A stretch of DNA of 64,000 bases, taken from positions 7,733,501 to 7,797,500 of the forward strand of contig BSQZ01000010.1 in assembly GCA_033239005.1 (NCBI GenBank), given 5' to 3'. This document shows, one piece after another, positions 14,260 through 26,024 of the stretch (its first letter is position 1; the number at the start of each line of letters is the position of its first letter). Source of the stretch: Lamellibrachia satsuma (lineage: Eukaryota; Annelida; Polychaeta; Sabellida; Siboglinidae). The notes under the pieces were generated by a model that worked only from the letters and a program-made list of their open reading frames with translations, did no database searches and was not told the origin of the DNA. The position numbers and the translations under genes are program-made.

Positions 14260-15055
14260 GTTGATGACAGATGATTCACAAGAATATGCGAAACGATTGT
14301 TGGATGAACGGCGATCAATGACGATTCATTTGTGGTGTCCAATGCCTTTTTCGATAAGTTGGACAAATGGACAAAGATAGCTTCTCGCGACGGAACTGCT
14401 TTTCGCAAGTTTATTGAACCTTTGAAGCAGTGTATGACGGCCATGAGGTAAATACATTGCGTCAATGTACTCAGCGACGATCGTGAGAGCCGGAAGTTAC
14501 TAGGTGGGCTCGATTTGTGTCTACATGGAAAACTGGAAGTAGTTGCTTTCCGCCTTTCACGGTGGTTGCAGCCTATGTGTCTCGCGAAGCTGATATCGCC
14601 TGCGATTATATCACTTCCTTGCAATCACCGCGTGGCAGTTGCCATCAAGACATATTAAATTATGATCGAAAGAAATATCAAGCATCAAGTTTGTTCTCTA
14701 CAGACACAAAGATTAAGACACTTGTCAAAGACACTGGCATTGAATGTACCATTTGTCAGGGAAGCCACCCCTTGGACAACTGCTAAATATTTCTTGCGAA
14801 ACCTCTGCCAGAAAGGAAGATATTTTCAGTGCAAAAAGTTATGTTTTTCGGGTGCATGGAGCCAGGCCACCGTTCCAAAGAATGCAAAATGCGAAAGAGT
14901 TGCAAATGTGTGCGAAATGACACCATTCGGTGGTATTAGACAGGGTTGGCGTGACAAGACCACATCCAATCGAAAAGTGATAAGCACACAGACCAGCATG
15001 TGTCATCTCAACAGCAGAAATCGCAAGAAAAGCGTCATGATCAGTGTGACTTAAC
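14260..15055 (+). pseudogene. BEL/Pao-type gag relic
   Basis: Fragments in changing frames follow the order of a BEL/Pao gag: AFFDKLDKWTK, then EPLKQCMTAMR, a stop, VLSDDRESRKLLGGL, then FVSTWKTGSS, YVSREADIACD and ITSLQSPRG, and finally a zinc-knuckle region with CTICQGSHPLDNC (about 14738-14786) and CMEPGHRSKECK (about 14856-14890). Stops and frameshifts break it at several places. No protease, RT or integrase follows: a minus-strand LINE begins at once. It is a dead fragment. Confidence 0.75.
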
Positions 15056-16090
15056 AACTTAAAGGGCGGCTTTCTGAAATGCTTCTACCATTGGTGCCAC
15101 CACTGCTGCGTGGGTGAGATAATTCCACATTGAGATACGTCGAACATAGAATGAGTGCTGGTAGATGTTGCAGGAGGCTGGTAGCGTACGGAGTTTATAT
15201 TCGTGGTGGCGTCTAGTGCGAGCATCTGCTGTGACAATGATGGTAGGCAAACTGATGCGAACTTATTCATGGTGAATCTTATAAAACAGAGTGGCATCTC
15301 TGATGCAACGTTTGCAATGTATCCCACATGAGGTTAGCACACATGGCAGTGACACTTGACGTTCTCCGACAGTCACCACTTACAAAACGAACTGCGGAAC
15401 TCTGCACTTGTTCAGCTTTCTGAAGCCATGCAAAGCTAATTAAATTATGTAAATTCGTACAGGAAATTTTAAATAGCTTTAAGTTGTAAGTAGATCTTCC
15501 TGTGATACTTTTGTGTTTTGTATTTTGGTAAAACCATTTACCAATGTAATTTATAAGTATTATTGAAGCCTGGATTACATACACTTATAGCCATCTCACA
15601 TTGTAACAGTATGCAACATTGTGATTCTCATGTAACCTAATAAGGTTTTTGAGAATAAAGTTGAAGTTGAAGTTGAAGTTGAAGGTTTGTCCTCGTGTGG
15701 GGTGACCAGGCGCAAGTACCATACTCAAGCGTTGATCGGACGAGTAAATCGTATGCAGATTTCCTCACTTGGAGCGGTGCCGCATGCAGTGTTCTCTTGA
15801 TTAGTCCGAGCGTCTTTCTGGCTTTGTTTTGCACCTTGTTGATGTGTGGCTGCCACGATAACTTCGTGTTGATGGTAATTCAAAGGTAGTCCTGGTTGTC
15901 AGTTCGTGGGATCTGTTGGTAATCCATATAGTAATCATAGTAATCATATGTTGATGGCTTCCTCTTGGTCGTAACTGACAGGACAGCGCACTTTGACACA
16001 TTAAAGTCCATCTGCCACGTCTTTGCCCAGCGGTGGAGTTTGTTCAGGTCAGATTTAAATGCCAAGTGGTCAGCCAAGGTTTGAATTTAT
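15056..16090 (-). mobile_element. non-LTR retrotransposon RT C-terminal half, interrupted
   Basis: Read on the minus strand: LADHLAFKSDLNKLHRWA, DFNVSKCAVLSVTTKRK, DYLGITINTKLSWQPHIN (frame changes needed), KVQNKARKTLGLIKR, STLEYGTCAWSPHTRTN, then after an insertion AEQVQSSAVRFVSGD, and finally a tail ending FQKAAL and a stop at 15059. These match the post-catalytic part of jockey/CR1-like RT proteins. The host frame resumes exactly on the far side of the insert at 15423-15685. Confidence 0.85.
15423..15685 (+). mobile_element. short retroposon nested in the LINE
   Basis: It splits the host LINE between codons for HTRTN and EQVQ. It is non-coding and ends in tttttgagaataaag followed by four or so AAGTTG units, which is a typical 3' tail for a SINE or truncated LINE on the plus strand, opposite to its host. 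I see no clear target-site duplication. Confidence 0.75.
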
Positions 16091-18270
16091 GGTAAACAAT
16101 ACTGTCATCAGCGAATCCTAATGACTCTGAAGTTCGGAAATCGCAATCCTTTGCGATTGCGAACGTTGCCCTTAAGAAACAGTTTTGTGGTATCTAGAAA
16201 CCGTGTCTTCTCACCTTGAAATCAAAGGTGAATTACCCCGAGCGGATATCTGCTCTCGCCGACGTTGACGTCGAGTACAACATTTTGCGAATGAGTTCTG
16301 GAAGCGTTTTGAAAAAAAAGAATTCCTACAAACTCTTCAACTGCGAAGAAAGTGGGTAAAACCTAAACGTGATGTACAAATCAGAGATGTTGTCATCACT
16401 AAAGACAGCAACTTACATCGCAACCATTGGAAGCTTGCGATATTTGAAGAAACGCATAGGAGCACGGACAATAAAATCTGATAGCTTATCATTCGTTGGA
16501 CAGTAAAGGAAAGCGAAACAGACCCATCTCGTTCCTCGAACATCCTATTCACAAGTTGTTGTTGTGGCTGGAAAACGAGTGAAGATGTACAGTCACTGGT
16601 TTCCTTCCTTCACACTCAATTGTCCTTTCGTATCTTTTAGGCCCACACAATGTCAATTTCAATTTGTGGAGACATGTAAATGGTAACTTGATTACTAGTA
16701 CTGCCATCTAGCGATTGAGTCATTTATGGTCTTTACCATGCGTGGGGGACACCGCGCAAGACTGACAGCCAATTCAACACAGACATATTGTCGTGTTTAA
16801 ATATTGCACATGAAAGGCCAAAGAAGATTGTTTATATTTCCATTTTGTAAGTTTTATCTCTAAGTATGAAACAATAAACAGGAAGTTCAACTGTGGTCTT
16901 ATCCCTAAAGCTGCAGAGAACGTGGTCCGTACCAGTCAATAACGATTTTTAAGTAGTCCGCTTCAGCGTATTATCGGGATTTAACAACACGGGCGTGAAG
17001 ACGTGTATGGCAACGCATATTATCGTAGACAGCGCGGTATCAGTAACCGTTACCCATGTAATAAACTTACTTTATTTCTACAATATGAACCATGATAACC
17101 TACCATAGTAACTTGATGGACACTTGTGTTGGACAGGTGCTAGAGCTCTTCAGTCGGAATGCGTCGGCCCAACATTGTTTTTGTATTTATGATACTAGTC
17201 ACGCATTACAAACCATGACATAATCGACTCATTGGATCCGTAATTACATATTCATACGAATCCTACTCTTACAACAGTTCAATGATTAAACAGCTGGCTA
17301 CACGGAAGGGCTACGATATTTGTCGAAAGCTCGATAACCACTATAGCACAGAGCGCCGGCGTGTTGACATCACGTTGTCATGACGCGTTTCAGAATAAAA
17401 GGTCCGCGGTAATTGGTGCGATTGTAAAAATTAAAGCTAGCAATGGCACTTCCTTCAACTTTCTATTCAACAATGGCCGCCGATAATGTAAAAAAAGCTT
17501 TTTCTCGGAAAACTTCATTGTCCCAGAAAAGCCATTCATTGGTAACAGATTTGGTAGTTTCTGCCGATAGGCTGTGACAACGTAATGGCGGCAACGGGCA
17601 AATGCGGCGGCCATCTTGGAGTTCCAAAACAACGTAAAAACGCTAAACGTTGTTCGTTCTGGGTGCGCGCGATTATCCAGCGTTTTCATTAAAGTATCGT
17701 TCAAACTGAGATGGCTGAAATAATGTTCTAGTTTTCTTGTGCAGTCTGAATAACAACGTACACGTGTATCTGAAAACATAAATATATAAGTACACATGGC
17801 GCATTTTAAATACATTCAAACCAATTATAGAACACGTGATTTGGTTGTTTTGATTTCCCATCTTTCGTTTAGCGCGATAAGCATTGCGTGAACAAATACT
17901 TATTATGAGTACCTCTTGCAAAACCATCTTACGCAATATCATCTAAAACAACTGTGCAAAGTGTCACTGATAACGTACCGTGACTTTTGGAGTACGACTC
18001 GGATTTCCGCTCATTGCCGAAAACCTGCCGACATGACTTGTGTAATCGTCAACGGCAGTATTAGTTTATTGAAAATAGTCACTGCAAACAACTGAATGGA
18101 CCATTCTATGGATTATGTAGATGAGATAGTGTTAGTTATTTATATTTCATATATTATATAAACAGCTTTCACCGATTACTGCTGATATCGCCTTTAGTAG
18201 CACAACCTATCTCTCAAAATAGTTAAAGTTGTTCGGCAATTGTGGGCTGATAAATCAACACAGTCTGTGC
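16091..18270. other. stretch without recognisable gene
   Basis: The longest frame (17390-17815, minus, 141 codons) has no domain that I know. It includes two short strings of the form tggccgcc / ggcggccat in opposite directions, which suggests a degraded inverted-repeat transposon. Nothing else can be supported. Confidence 0.5.
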
Positions 18271-19440
18271 GTTTGCTAGATTGGGGGGGGGGGAGGGGGT
18301 GCATGTTAACATTGCCTTGGCAATAAAGTAATTTTAAATATCATTCAAGTATTGTTTACATAGGGGAAAGTGCCTAAGACGCCCGCTGTGCACAAGAGGC
18401 CACCCCCAACTTTGAAGGGTGTTCCGAAAATAGGATGTAGTCCGCCTCCCACAGATGGAAACTTAATATGATTACTGACCTTGTGCAGTATTAGTGGACA
18501 GCCAACGCAGCAGCGAGGAGATGTGAGTGACAGCAAGGTAAGATGACACTTCTTTTACTATTTGTAGTCAACTTCAAACTGTGATAACTCACCAAAGATG
18601 GCAGATAACATGGGTCATTTAGGGTGCCCATGATGGCCAACTTTCTTACATATATTATGACATTAAATCAATGATTAATAAGTCTGTGTATCTGAGTAAT
18701 GACCTTGTAAACGAAAAACGTGGTGGTGCTCAAAACACTCGTTCTCAAAACTCACACGGGGTGTGCGTTTTAGGCATACATTCAGCTGACTTGGCTATGC
18801 TTGTGATATTAATAATAACAATATAATAAAAAAACCCAGTCAAATGTACATGTTTGCAATCATTAATATAGACCTAGGTTTATAGTAAAAATAAACCAGA
18901 CATTAGTATGAATAAATTGTGCATATAAAATATAAATTGTTACACATCATATGCATCGTTAGGCATAAAAGGCTAACTGTTTTACAATGACTAAACATTA
19001 TCAAGTGATTCGGGTTATCTGATATATAACAATAGCAAGGCGTTCTACAATTTCTCAGTTGAGTCAACAGTGACTGTTTGGACACGAGATTGTGATCTTA
19101 ATGATCTGATGATGTTGTTTTCAGATGGCAAAACCTGGCTATAAAGGACGATCTACAAGGTGCCAATATCCATCCAGAGCAGGCTGTTTGTGGTCTGGAC
19201 GAGGATGTAGTTGGTCGGGAGCAGGCTATTGTTGGGTATAGAACAGGTGGTAGTTGGCCAGGGGCAGGCTGTAGTTGGTCATGAGCAGGTTGTAGGGGGG
19301 AGAGGACCAGACTGTAGTTAATCAGGAGCGGGTTGTTGAGGATCATGATCATGTTGTAGATGGTGGCCAGGAGGTGAGTATGGTAATAGGCATGTTAGGC
19401 CAAGATGCACAACATACCGTGTAGCAAATTATAGCATTTT
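18271..19440. other. likely non-coding part of a pogo-like element
   Basis: It begins with a poly-G run (18285-18300) and, at 18360, a string ggggaaagtgcctaaga of the sort seen at pogo/Tigger-type ends. The stretch at 19150-19330 is a degenerate G-rich tandem repeat with units like gcaggctgtagttggtc. There is no intact frame. Confidence 0.3.
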
Positions 19441-19442
19441 CA

Positions 19443-20168
19443 CCAATTCCCAAGGTTGCAACACGGGCTAGGAATCGACAAGCTCATATAGCAGAGCTGT
19501 TAATTTCGTCTCCTTATGCGTTAATTGAAAAGGTGGTATTGATAGGAAGAGATAGGGGGAGGAAGTTACCAAGAGGAGCAAGAGGAAGAGCTAGGGGGAG
19601 GAAGTTACCAAGAGGAGCAAGAGGAAGAGATAGGGTTGAGGAAGTTACCAAGAGGAGCAAGAGGAAGAGATAGGGGGAGGAAGTTACAAAGAGGAGCAAG
19701 AGGAAGAGATAGGGGAGGAAGTTACCAAGAGGAGCAAGAGGAAGAGATGGGGGGGAAGTTACCAAGAGGAGCAAGAGGCAGAGCAAGAGGGGGAGGAGAA
19801 GCAAGAGGGAGGACAAGAGAAGTGATGACAGTCAGAGGACAAGAATTAGACGGAGAAAGGGGAAAGCCCCAAGGAAGATTGATGGTCGTGGGAAGGACAA
19901 GGATTATATGTAGAACCAGGGGCGGTATACCAACACCTGCCAGATGGGTCAGAACACGTGATGGAGCCAGGGCAGCTCAGAATGTTGCATGTGTAAACAA
20001 TGTTGCAGTTGTTAACGAACGAAGTAACATCAGACTACTTTTGTATCTACTGTCAGGAAAAATACTGATCCATCAAGATAGGACTGGTTGCAGTGTCGAT
20101 CTTGTGCAGAGTGGTATCGTGAAGCGTGTGGCAGCCCCTTTAGTGTTTGTGATATATGTGACAGTTAG
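19443..20168 (+). pseudogene. pogo-like transposase C-terminus, broken by a minisatellite
   Basis: The frame at 19443 reads PIPKVATRARNRQAHIAELL then SSPYALIEK, a familiar string near the C-terminus of pogo-family transposases. After a minisatellite and frameshifts the end of the reading shows YFCIYCQEKY, DPSR, then DWLQCRSCAEWYREACG and CDICDS with a stop at 20168. The spacing C-x2-C, W-x-QC-x2-C, C, C-x2-C is the zinc-binding tail found in these transposases. At least one frameshift and one stop (about 20079) separate the pieces. The open frame at 19636-20217 is mostly out of frame. Confidence 0.65.
19535..19800. repeat. 36-bp A/G-rich minisatellite
   Basis: Seven or so copies of a unit like ggaagttaccaagaggagca followed by agaggaagagataggg. 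Indels between copies shift the frame. It has expanded inside the pogo-like coding relic. Confidence 0.9.
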
Positions 20169-20694
20169 GCCAGCCTACCATGTTTTAACCATGCAGCAAC
20201 ATTATGAGACAGTATGATGCCTTTAATAATGATATTGTCATGGCTAAAAGAACAAGTGGGTCTCCAACTGGACAGTCTTTGTGTTTCACTCAGGGCTAAG
20301 ACATGAAGATTCGCAGTTTTGTATTATTGAGTGAATTTACAATAAAGTGTAGGCTTCGGCCTAGGCATAGAAAAGGTTCAAACATTGTTGTTCCGGGGGG
20401 GGGGGGAGGTGCACTTTGGGACTATTGAAGTAATACAACATATAATGGGGTGCGTTTTGTGAACAGTGGGGTGCGTTTTGTGAACATGTAGAATAATTAA
20501 CGCGTTCAATTTTATTTACGCAGCCTTGACCATAAATTAAACATAATTCAATCGTCTGCAAATTAGAGTAAAGCGGAGGACACTCCTGTCCGCTTCAGTA
20601 ACCGCACCCGACATATTTGCAGCTTTATATTAGTCGTGTAACTTACCTTTTCATTGTGTTAACGCTATCACATGCGTTAAACCTCGTGAAATGG

Positions 20695-20740
20695 AGCACG
20701 CACGCACGCACGCCCACACGCACAGACGCACGCACACACG

Positions 20741-20821
<81 letters not shown>
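20695..20821. repeat. (GCAC)n/(CA)n microsatellite
   Basis: GCAC-type units followed by about 75 bases of CA. Confidence 0.97.
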
Positions 20822-20822
<1 letters not shown>

Positions 20823-21129
20823 ATACTTTTTCCACCTTAACTGTAATATACATTTATACAGTTACCACACTTATTGTTAGAAGTATTTAACTGTATTATT
20901 TATTACAAACTCGGTGGACTGACGTGACGGGATGATAAGTTTAATGTAAAGTTGTAGCATCATTTATACGATATAGATTAACTAACAGCCACATAATAGT
21001 GAGAACCATTTGTTTGATTTCAAGGCTTTCGTTGAACTAGAAAAGTTCATTGTCCTTTGAATAAGACTGTCGGACAGTTGCGCCTCGTTGTCGAATAGTG
21101 TAAACTATTACAATGTGATGTTGCCGAAC

Positions 21130-21582
21130 AATGTAACAAACGTGTACATCTGAAAGACATCACAAGTGTCCAATTCAGCCTTCACCATCATTGCAACTTG
21201 TGGCAATTTGCAAATGCGTTTAACAGAATAGATGTTCATTCGACTGCGTATTGGCCGCTCTGCACTTAGTAGTACTGCAACAGTGCCACAAGATGGAACA
21301 ACTAAACCGTCTCCACCAGAAGGTGATACGACTGATCTAACTGGGGCACCTATGATCACCAGACACACACTTGCGACATACATTGCATATTATTTTAGTT
21401 GTGACTTTTCTGACAACCCATCCCGCCAGGTAAACAACTGCATTTTCGACAACTTCTGAAAATGTTGCAGGCAGCCACGACTTGTAATTCTGCTCAACAA
21501 TCACACCGTTTATATGTGGCTGATTCGGTGATGGGGCAACGTCATCGCACACCCCCCAAACAAGGAGCCGCTTGCTACTCAC
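21130..21582 (-). pseudogene. P-element/THAP-type transposase C-terminal relic
   Basis: The minus-strand frame from 21582 contains [20 protein letters not shown] directly followed by [19 protein letters not shown], resembling the 'YIAGYVVRK...C..C' stretch near the end of P-like (THAP9-type) transposases. A second minus frame, at 21108-21383, carries GDGLVVPSCGTVAVLLSAE, resembling the following 'GGL..PS..V' stretch. A frame change near 21340 separates them. Upstream parts were not found. Confidence 0.5.
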
Positions 21583-21742
21583 ACAAGATTTGTGTTGTCC
21601 TGTTGGGTCGCATTCCCACTGTTACACGGGTGCGCACCACACCTGATCAACAGGCTCCTGCATATGGCTGCGATGCGTTTGGGTTGTTGTTCCACCCGCT
21701 TGAAATAAATGCAGTTCAATTTTCGATAAGCAGGCCTTCATG

Positions 21743-21862
<120 letters not shown>

Positions 21863-22232
21863 TCGACCAACTGTACGCAATACGGATTATGTCCACATTT
21901 GGTACGGACATACTCGTGTGATATTCGCACACACAAAACAGATGATAAAACGATTCGTGTTGCTCACATCATGTCAACATAACACATTTCCAGTCTACCC
22001 CACAAGTCACCACGTGTGTTCGCTAGGTTCGATACCTGCGTCGTCAGACTGTATAGAGTGGTACTCAGATTGTTGAATATGAAGTAAAAGTGAGGGTAGC
22101 ACTTCTGATTTTGTTCATTTATCTATGTTATGATGCATTGAAAAAACGTTGTACAGATCTTATAGTGTTCATACTAATTCTCCGAACTGCATTGAAGAAC
22201 AGATGGTCCTGGGTTAGCTTGTAAGTGAGTAC

Positions 22233-22560
22233 ATAGCGTTGGTGCTGCGGGAGTTCGGGGACCATCATGAGTAGACTGACGGTGCTGCAGGAATTCGGGG
22301 ACCATCACGAGTAGACTGACGGTGCTGCAGGAGTTCGGGGACCATCATGAGTAGACTGACGGTGCTGCAGGAGTTCGGGGACCATCATGAGTAGACTGAC
22401 GGTGCTGCAGGTATTCGGGGACCATCATGAGTAGACTGACGGTGCTGCAGGAGTTCGGGGACCATCATGAGTAGACTGACGGTGCTGCAGGAGTTCGGGG
22501 ACCATCATGAGTAGACTGACGGTGCTGCAGGAGTTCGGGGACCATCATGAGTAGACTGTC
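22233..22560. repeat. 40-bp minisatellite, eight copies
   Basis: Unit ggtgctgcaggagttcgggg plus accatcatgagtagactgac, repeated nearly perfectly with only a few substitutions (gaattc or gtattc for gagttc). It has no unique spacers. Confidence 0.95.
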
Positions 22561-23033
22561 GATGTCCATCACAAGTCCAGCTACACACATCTGCCTGTAA
22601 AACTGTCATTCATATTAGTATTGTTTTATTAGAAACAAGACTTTATACAACGTAAACATTAATGTACAATTGATGAGTCACTCCTATCAGCCAGTAGAAT
22701 CGTGTGTACCAGTTGTAACACACAACGTAACCTTGAAATAGTCACTCGTGGAACACAACATCCATCAATATTTGCATTCATCGCTTGGCATGTGTAATTT
22801 ATGTATTTGTTGTTTATTCTGGTTGAGGATAGAGGAAGGATAACTAAGTATGAGTCTAAATGTATTCACGTTAACATATGTCCGTATCACAATAAGATAT
22901 AACACATTGCAGTGACATCGCAAGATAATAGAAGTAAATTTGAAAATGAACTGTCGAATTTAATTTTTTTTGTAACTAGTAAAAGCATAGATACCAACAA
23001 TAGACATAGCTAATGCAGTTATACCTTTACCTT
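22561..23033. other. stretch without recognisable gene
   Basis: AT-rich, with no coding signal that I can support. Confidence 0.5.
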
Positions 23034-23177
23034 CGTGATGAGTGTAGTGGTTGACCACTGGTCGTCTTGGGGCTCATCAGGTACGTCCGGGTGTTCACTA
23101 GGAATACACTCATGTAACTCCATCCTTTGAATCCCTTTGTTGTGAGGTTTCGGCTGTTTAGGGGGTCGAACAGCTGA
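23034..23177 (-). other. candidate exon
   Basis: Minus-strand open stretch with possible acceptor gatcag and donor gtaaag. It reads RPPKQPKPHNKGIQRMELHE then CIPSEHPDVPDEPQDDQWST. The composition is protein-like and free of repeats, but I know no homologue and found no partner exon. Confidence 0.25.
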
Positions 23178-23717
23178 TCAATGTTCTGTAGTGCAGTGTA
23201 GATTATTTAGGTATGCTGACAGAGAAAGGTTTTCTTACTATGTGCACCTGCTGGACCATTGATGATCAGTAACTGATTTATCGCCCATTACTGGTAATTT
23301 TCTTCCATCTGTAGCCGTCTACGATACCTGTGTTTAGCGTTGTGCTCAAGTGACCGTGAACCGCGTTCGTAAACGCTCAAGCGAACTAACTGTACCCATG
23401 GCGACCGTTACAATGGACGGTACTAACCCAGAGAACAATGCACGATCACACTACGAACTGCAGTTCAACAGGCCGTCCATAGTGCGTTGCTGAAATGCAA
23501 ACCGATGAACACTGGTAAATTATATGCAATGGCATATTATGCTACCTCTTCAACAAAATGGACGTTATGGTGAACGACACTTGTAGAGCTATGTGTCGAC
23601 CATTTATCATCTACGGAGATTGAAGCGGCCAAGCAGACCGTATACGAGTGTGATGTCGTCAAGAAACTCGGGCTGCAACAGGGCCGTCATCGGCAAGGCC
23701 AACAGGATAATCTCCAG

Positions 23718-23812
23718 GTAAACCATGTTATACGTACAGCTTAGACCATGTTATACGTACAGCTTAGACCATGTTATACGTACAGCTTAGACCATGTTAT
23801 ACGTAAAGCTGA
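23718..23812. repeat. 24-bp tandem repeat, four copies
   Basis: Unit accatgttatacgtacagct plus tag, with the last copy diverged. Confidence 0.9.
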
Positions 23813-23954
23813 TGCTAATAATTGCAAAACTAGCATGTCGGTACTCTATGATTGTATTAATTATGATCATCACCCGATGTTATTCAGCATTGACAGTGAT
23901 GTTGTTCCAGAATGTGTTAAAAGTAGTGTTGACACTAACGAAATTCAAAAGTGT

Positions 23955-24200
23955 TAACTCCCCTCTAAATAAACGCGCTACACAAGCACCGTCGTAAACA
24001 CGTGAACCCCTCTCAGTATGTCACCCAGTCACCTCATAAGCGTGACCTTCTTCTCAATAAACCACCTCTCAAATAAATGTGTTACCCAGTCGCCGTCTTA
24101 AAAGGGTTAAACCCCTGTCGATAAATATGTTACCCAGACACTTTCTCAAAATCATGAACCTCTTAATAAATGTGTTACCCAGTCACCTTATCAAAAGTAC
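23955..24200. repeat. degenerate tandem repeat of about 50 bp
   Basis: Four to five diverged units of the form 'gtgttacccagtcacc ... tcaaaa ... gaacccctctcaataaat'. A (GCAC)n run follows at 24215-24240. Confidence 0.7.
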
Positions 24201-24239
24201 TCACGCATGCAAGCACGCACGCACGCACGCACGCACGAA

Positions 24240-25130
24240 CTCACGCATGCACGAATGCAAATTGGTTCGAATCCACCTGTTTCACCTCACTTTAGCTGTT
24301 TCTTTCGGAAGATACACCAACAGATCATGGTCCCTTCTACCTGGTGTATCTGTAAGGGGCAGTAAACTATCCCACACGGGTAAAGGTGTAAAGTTCTGTG
24401 GATTCCATCTTTCTTCGAATTTCAGTATAATGATAAATTGTATTAGGAACATGCGAAGACATGCTGTTACGTATGACACAGAAACGATCTGTCTTTCTGG
24501 ACCACTTTGATTAAGCACGCTGAGGACTTTTGTTTTTTCTATCTTGATTAGCAGGGGGTGAATGAAATTTGCAAATATGGAGAGTGGCCAAAAGCAAGGT
24601 CGTGGTATTACATTACATATTTATTTAAGTTATCACAAAAACATTTCCACCGCCACCGTAATCACGAGAAAAAAGGGGGCTTACATCACCTTTATACACT
24701 ACTATCATTGTTTTAATTAAATCTACTGATTTGTGTTTTCAATCGTACTTTGGCATAGCATAAACACAAGTGTCATTCCTCTGTGTGCATGGATACATTG
24801 CGTTGTTCAAAATGCCCAGTTGACGACGTGACCGTGTCTACGAAGACGAAATGTAGACCAAATTGACCGACAAAAGATATAGCACGTTGCCCAAACGTCA
24901 GGAATCGTAAATTTGGAAACCTGCCCTAAAACCGAAGAAAAGCAGTCTTGTGAGCAACACCAGGTTAAACACTATAGCACCCTGTAGATATGGTGTGAGA
25001 AACGATGCAAACTCGTGTGGTGTTTAACCCACTCTTCATGCGAGACAAAAACGGGTATGATTAACGTTCAACTGCAGACGTAAGCTTTGTTTGGCATCCA
25101 ACAACGGTTGTCACGAAACCATCACACTCT
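24240..25130. other. stretch without firm gene
   Basis: A minus-strand frame at 24282-24518 (with ERWNPQNFTPLPVWDSLLP) looks protein-like but matches nothing I recognise, and its splice sites are weak. The remainder shows no coding signal. Confidence 0.4.
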
Positions 25131-25133
25131 GCG

Positions 25134-25203
25134 CTGTATAACTCACTGACCAGAGTCGGGCAGACAGAGTCGAAGCAAGCAGCCTTGGTAGATCTCTCCT
25201 CAG
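25134..25203 (+). promoter_or_regulatory. likely promoter and 5' untranslated exon of the LamG gene
   Basis: A TATA-like ctgtataact at about 25134 is followed about 30 bases later by non-coding sequence that ends at a textbook donor (ctcag, then gtaagtc at 25204). About 770 bases downstream an acceptor-like tttcataccgcag ends at about 25977, just ahead of the signal-peptide ATG at 25025+1000 (26025). This fits a short 5' leader exon. The start site is inferred and not seen. Confidence 0.5.
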
Positions 25204-25525
25204 GTAAGTCTTATCGAAGTGAGCGTCGTCAGTCTCAACACAACTGATTTCGATGCCCAATCGTTATGCTAGTCAACACAAGTTTAGCAAAACAAATCGT
25301 CTTTTAACAATCGCTAATAGTGGACCATGATCCATCTAAATACAACCTATCATGATAACACAAGAATCACCGTGTGCTTTAACGTTTTACTGCGGTTAGA
25401 GTAACTTGTTCGCGTACGCCTTCCTTCAACATATGATTAAAACTAAACAGTATTTCATACACATGCGATGTTTTACATATTCAATTCACATGGTAAATTC
25501 TTTGCGCTCATACATACTTATATAC

Positions 25526-25803
25526 ACACACACACACACACAAATACTCACATACACACATATACAAACACACATACACATCCATCCATCCATCCATCCA
25601 TCCATCCATCCATCCATCCATCCATCCATCCATCCATCCATCCATCCATCAATCCATCCATCCATCCATCCGTACATTCATGCATGCATGCATGCATGCA
25701 TACATACATACATACATATATACATATATACATACATACATACATACATTCATACATACATACATGCATACATACATACATACATACATACATACATACA
25801 TAC
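25526..25803. repeat. compound (CA)n (CATC)n (CATG)n (CATA)n microsatellite
   Basis: Consecutive arrays of CA, about 25 CATC units, six CATG units, then CATA/TATA units, in the first (5' leader) intron of the LamG gene. The overlapping long frames ([16 protein letters not shown]) are artefacts of it. Confidence 0.98.
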
Positions 25804-26024
25804 CAAGTTGATCTTACTGTGATTCGATTGGTGTCAGCTTTCCTTCAGTGAACACAACGTGGCTGAATTAAACAAATGTCGTTGTGTAGGAACGAGGTTT
25901 ACCAATGGGTGAAATGTTAATGAAATGACTCGATTCGCCGCTACATAAGAATAATGATTTATCTTTCATACCGCAGACACTATGAACATTCTGGCGCAAT
26001 GTGTCTTTGTGCTACAGTTCAACG

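Noticed and set aside
17390..17815. 141-codon minus-strand frame
   Set aside because: No recognisable domain, and it contains short inverted ggcggcca strings typical of transposon debris. Not supported as a gene.
19636..20217. 193-codon Arg/Gly-rich frame as a real RGG protein
   Set aside because: The pogo-like motifs on both sides lie in a different frame, so this frame is produced by the minisatellite and frameshifts.
22233..22560. Possible CRISPR-like array
   Set aside because: It is a pure 40-bp tandem repeat without spacers.
25406..25851. Frames with HPSIHPSI and DGWMDGWM
   Set aside because: They are artefacts of the (CATC)n array.
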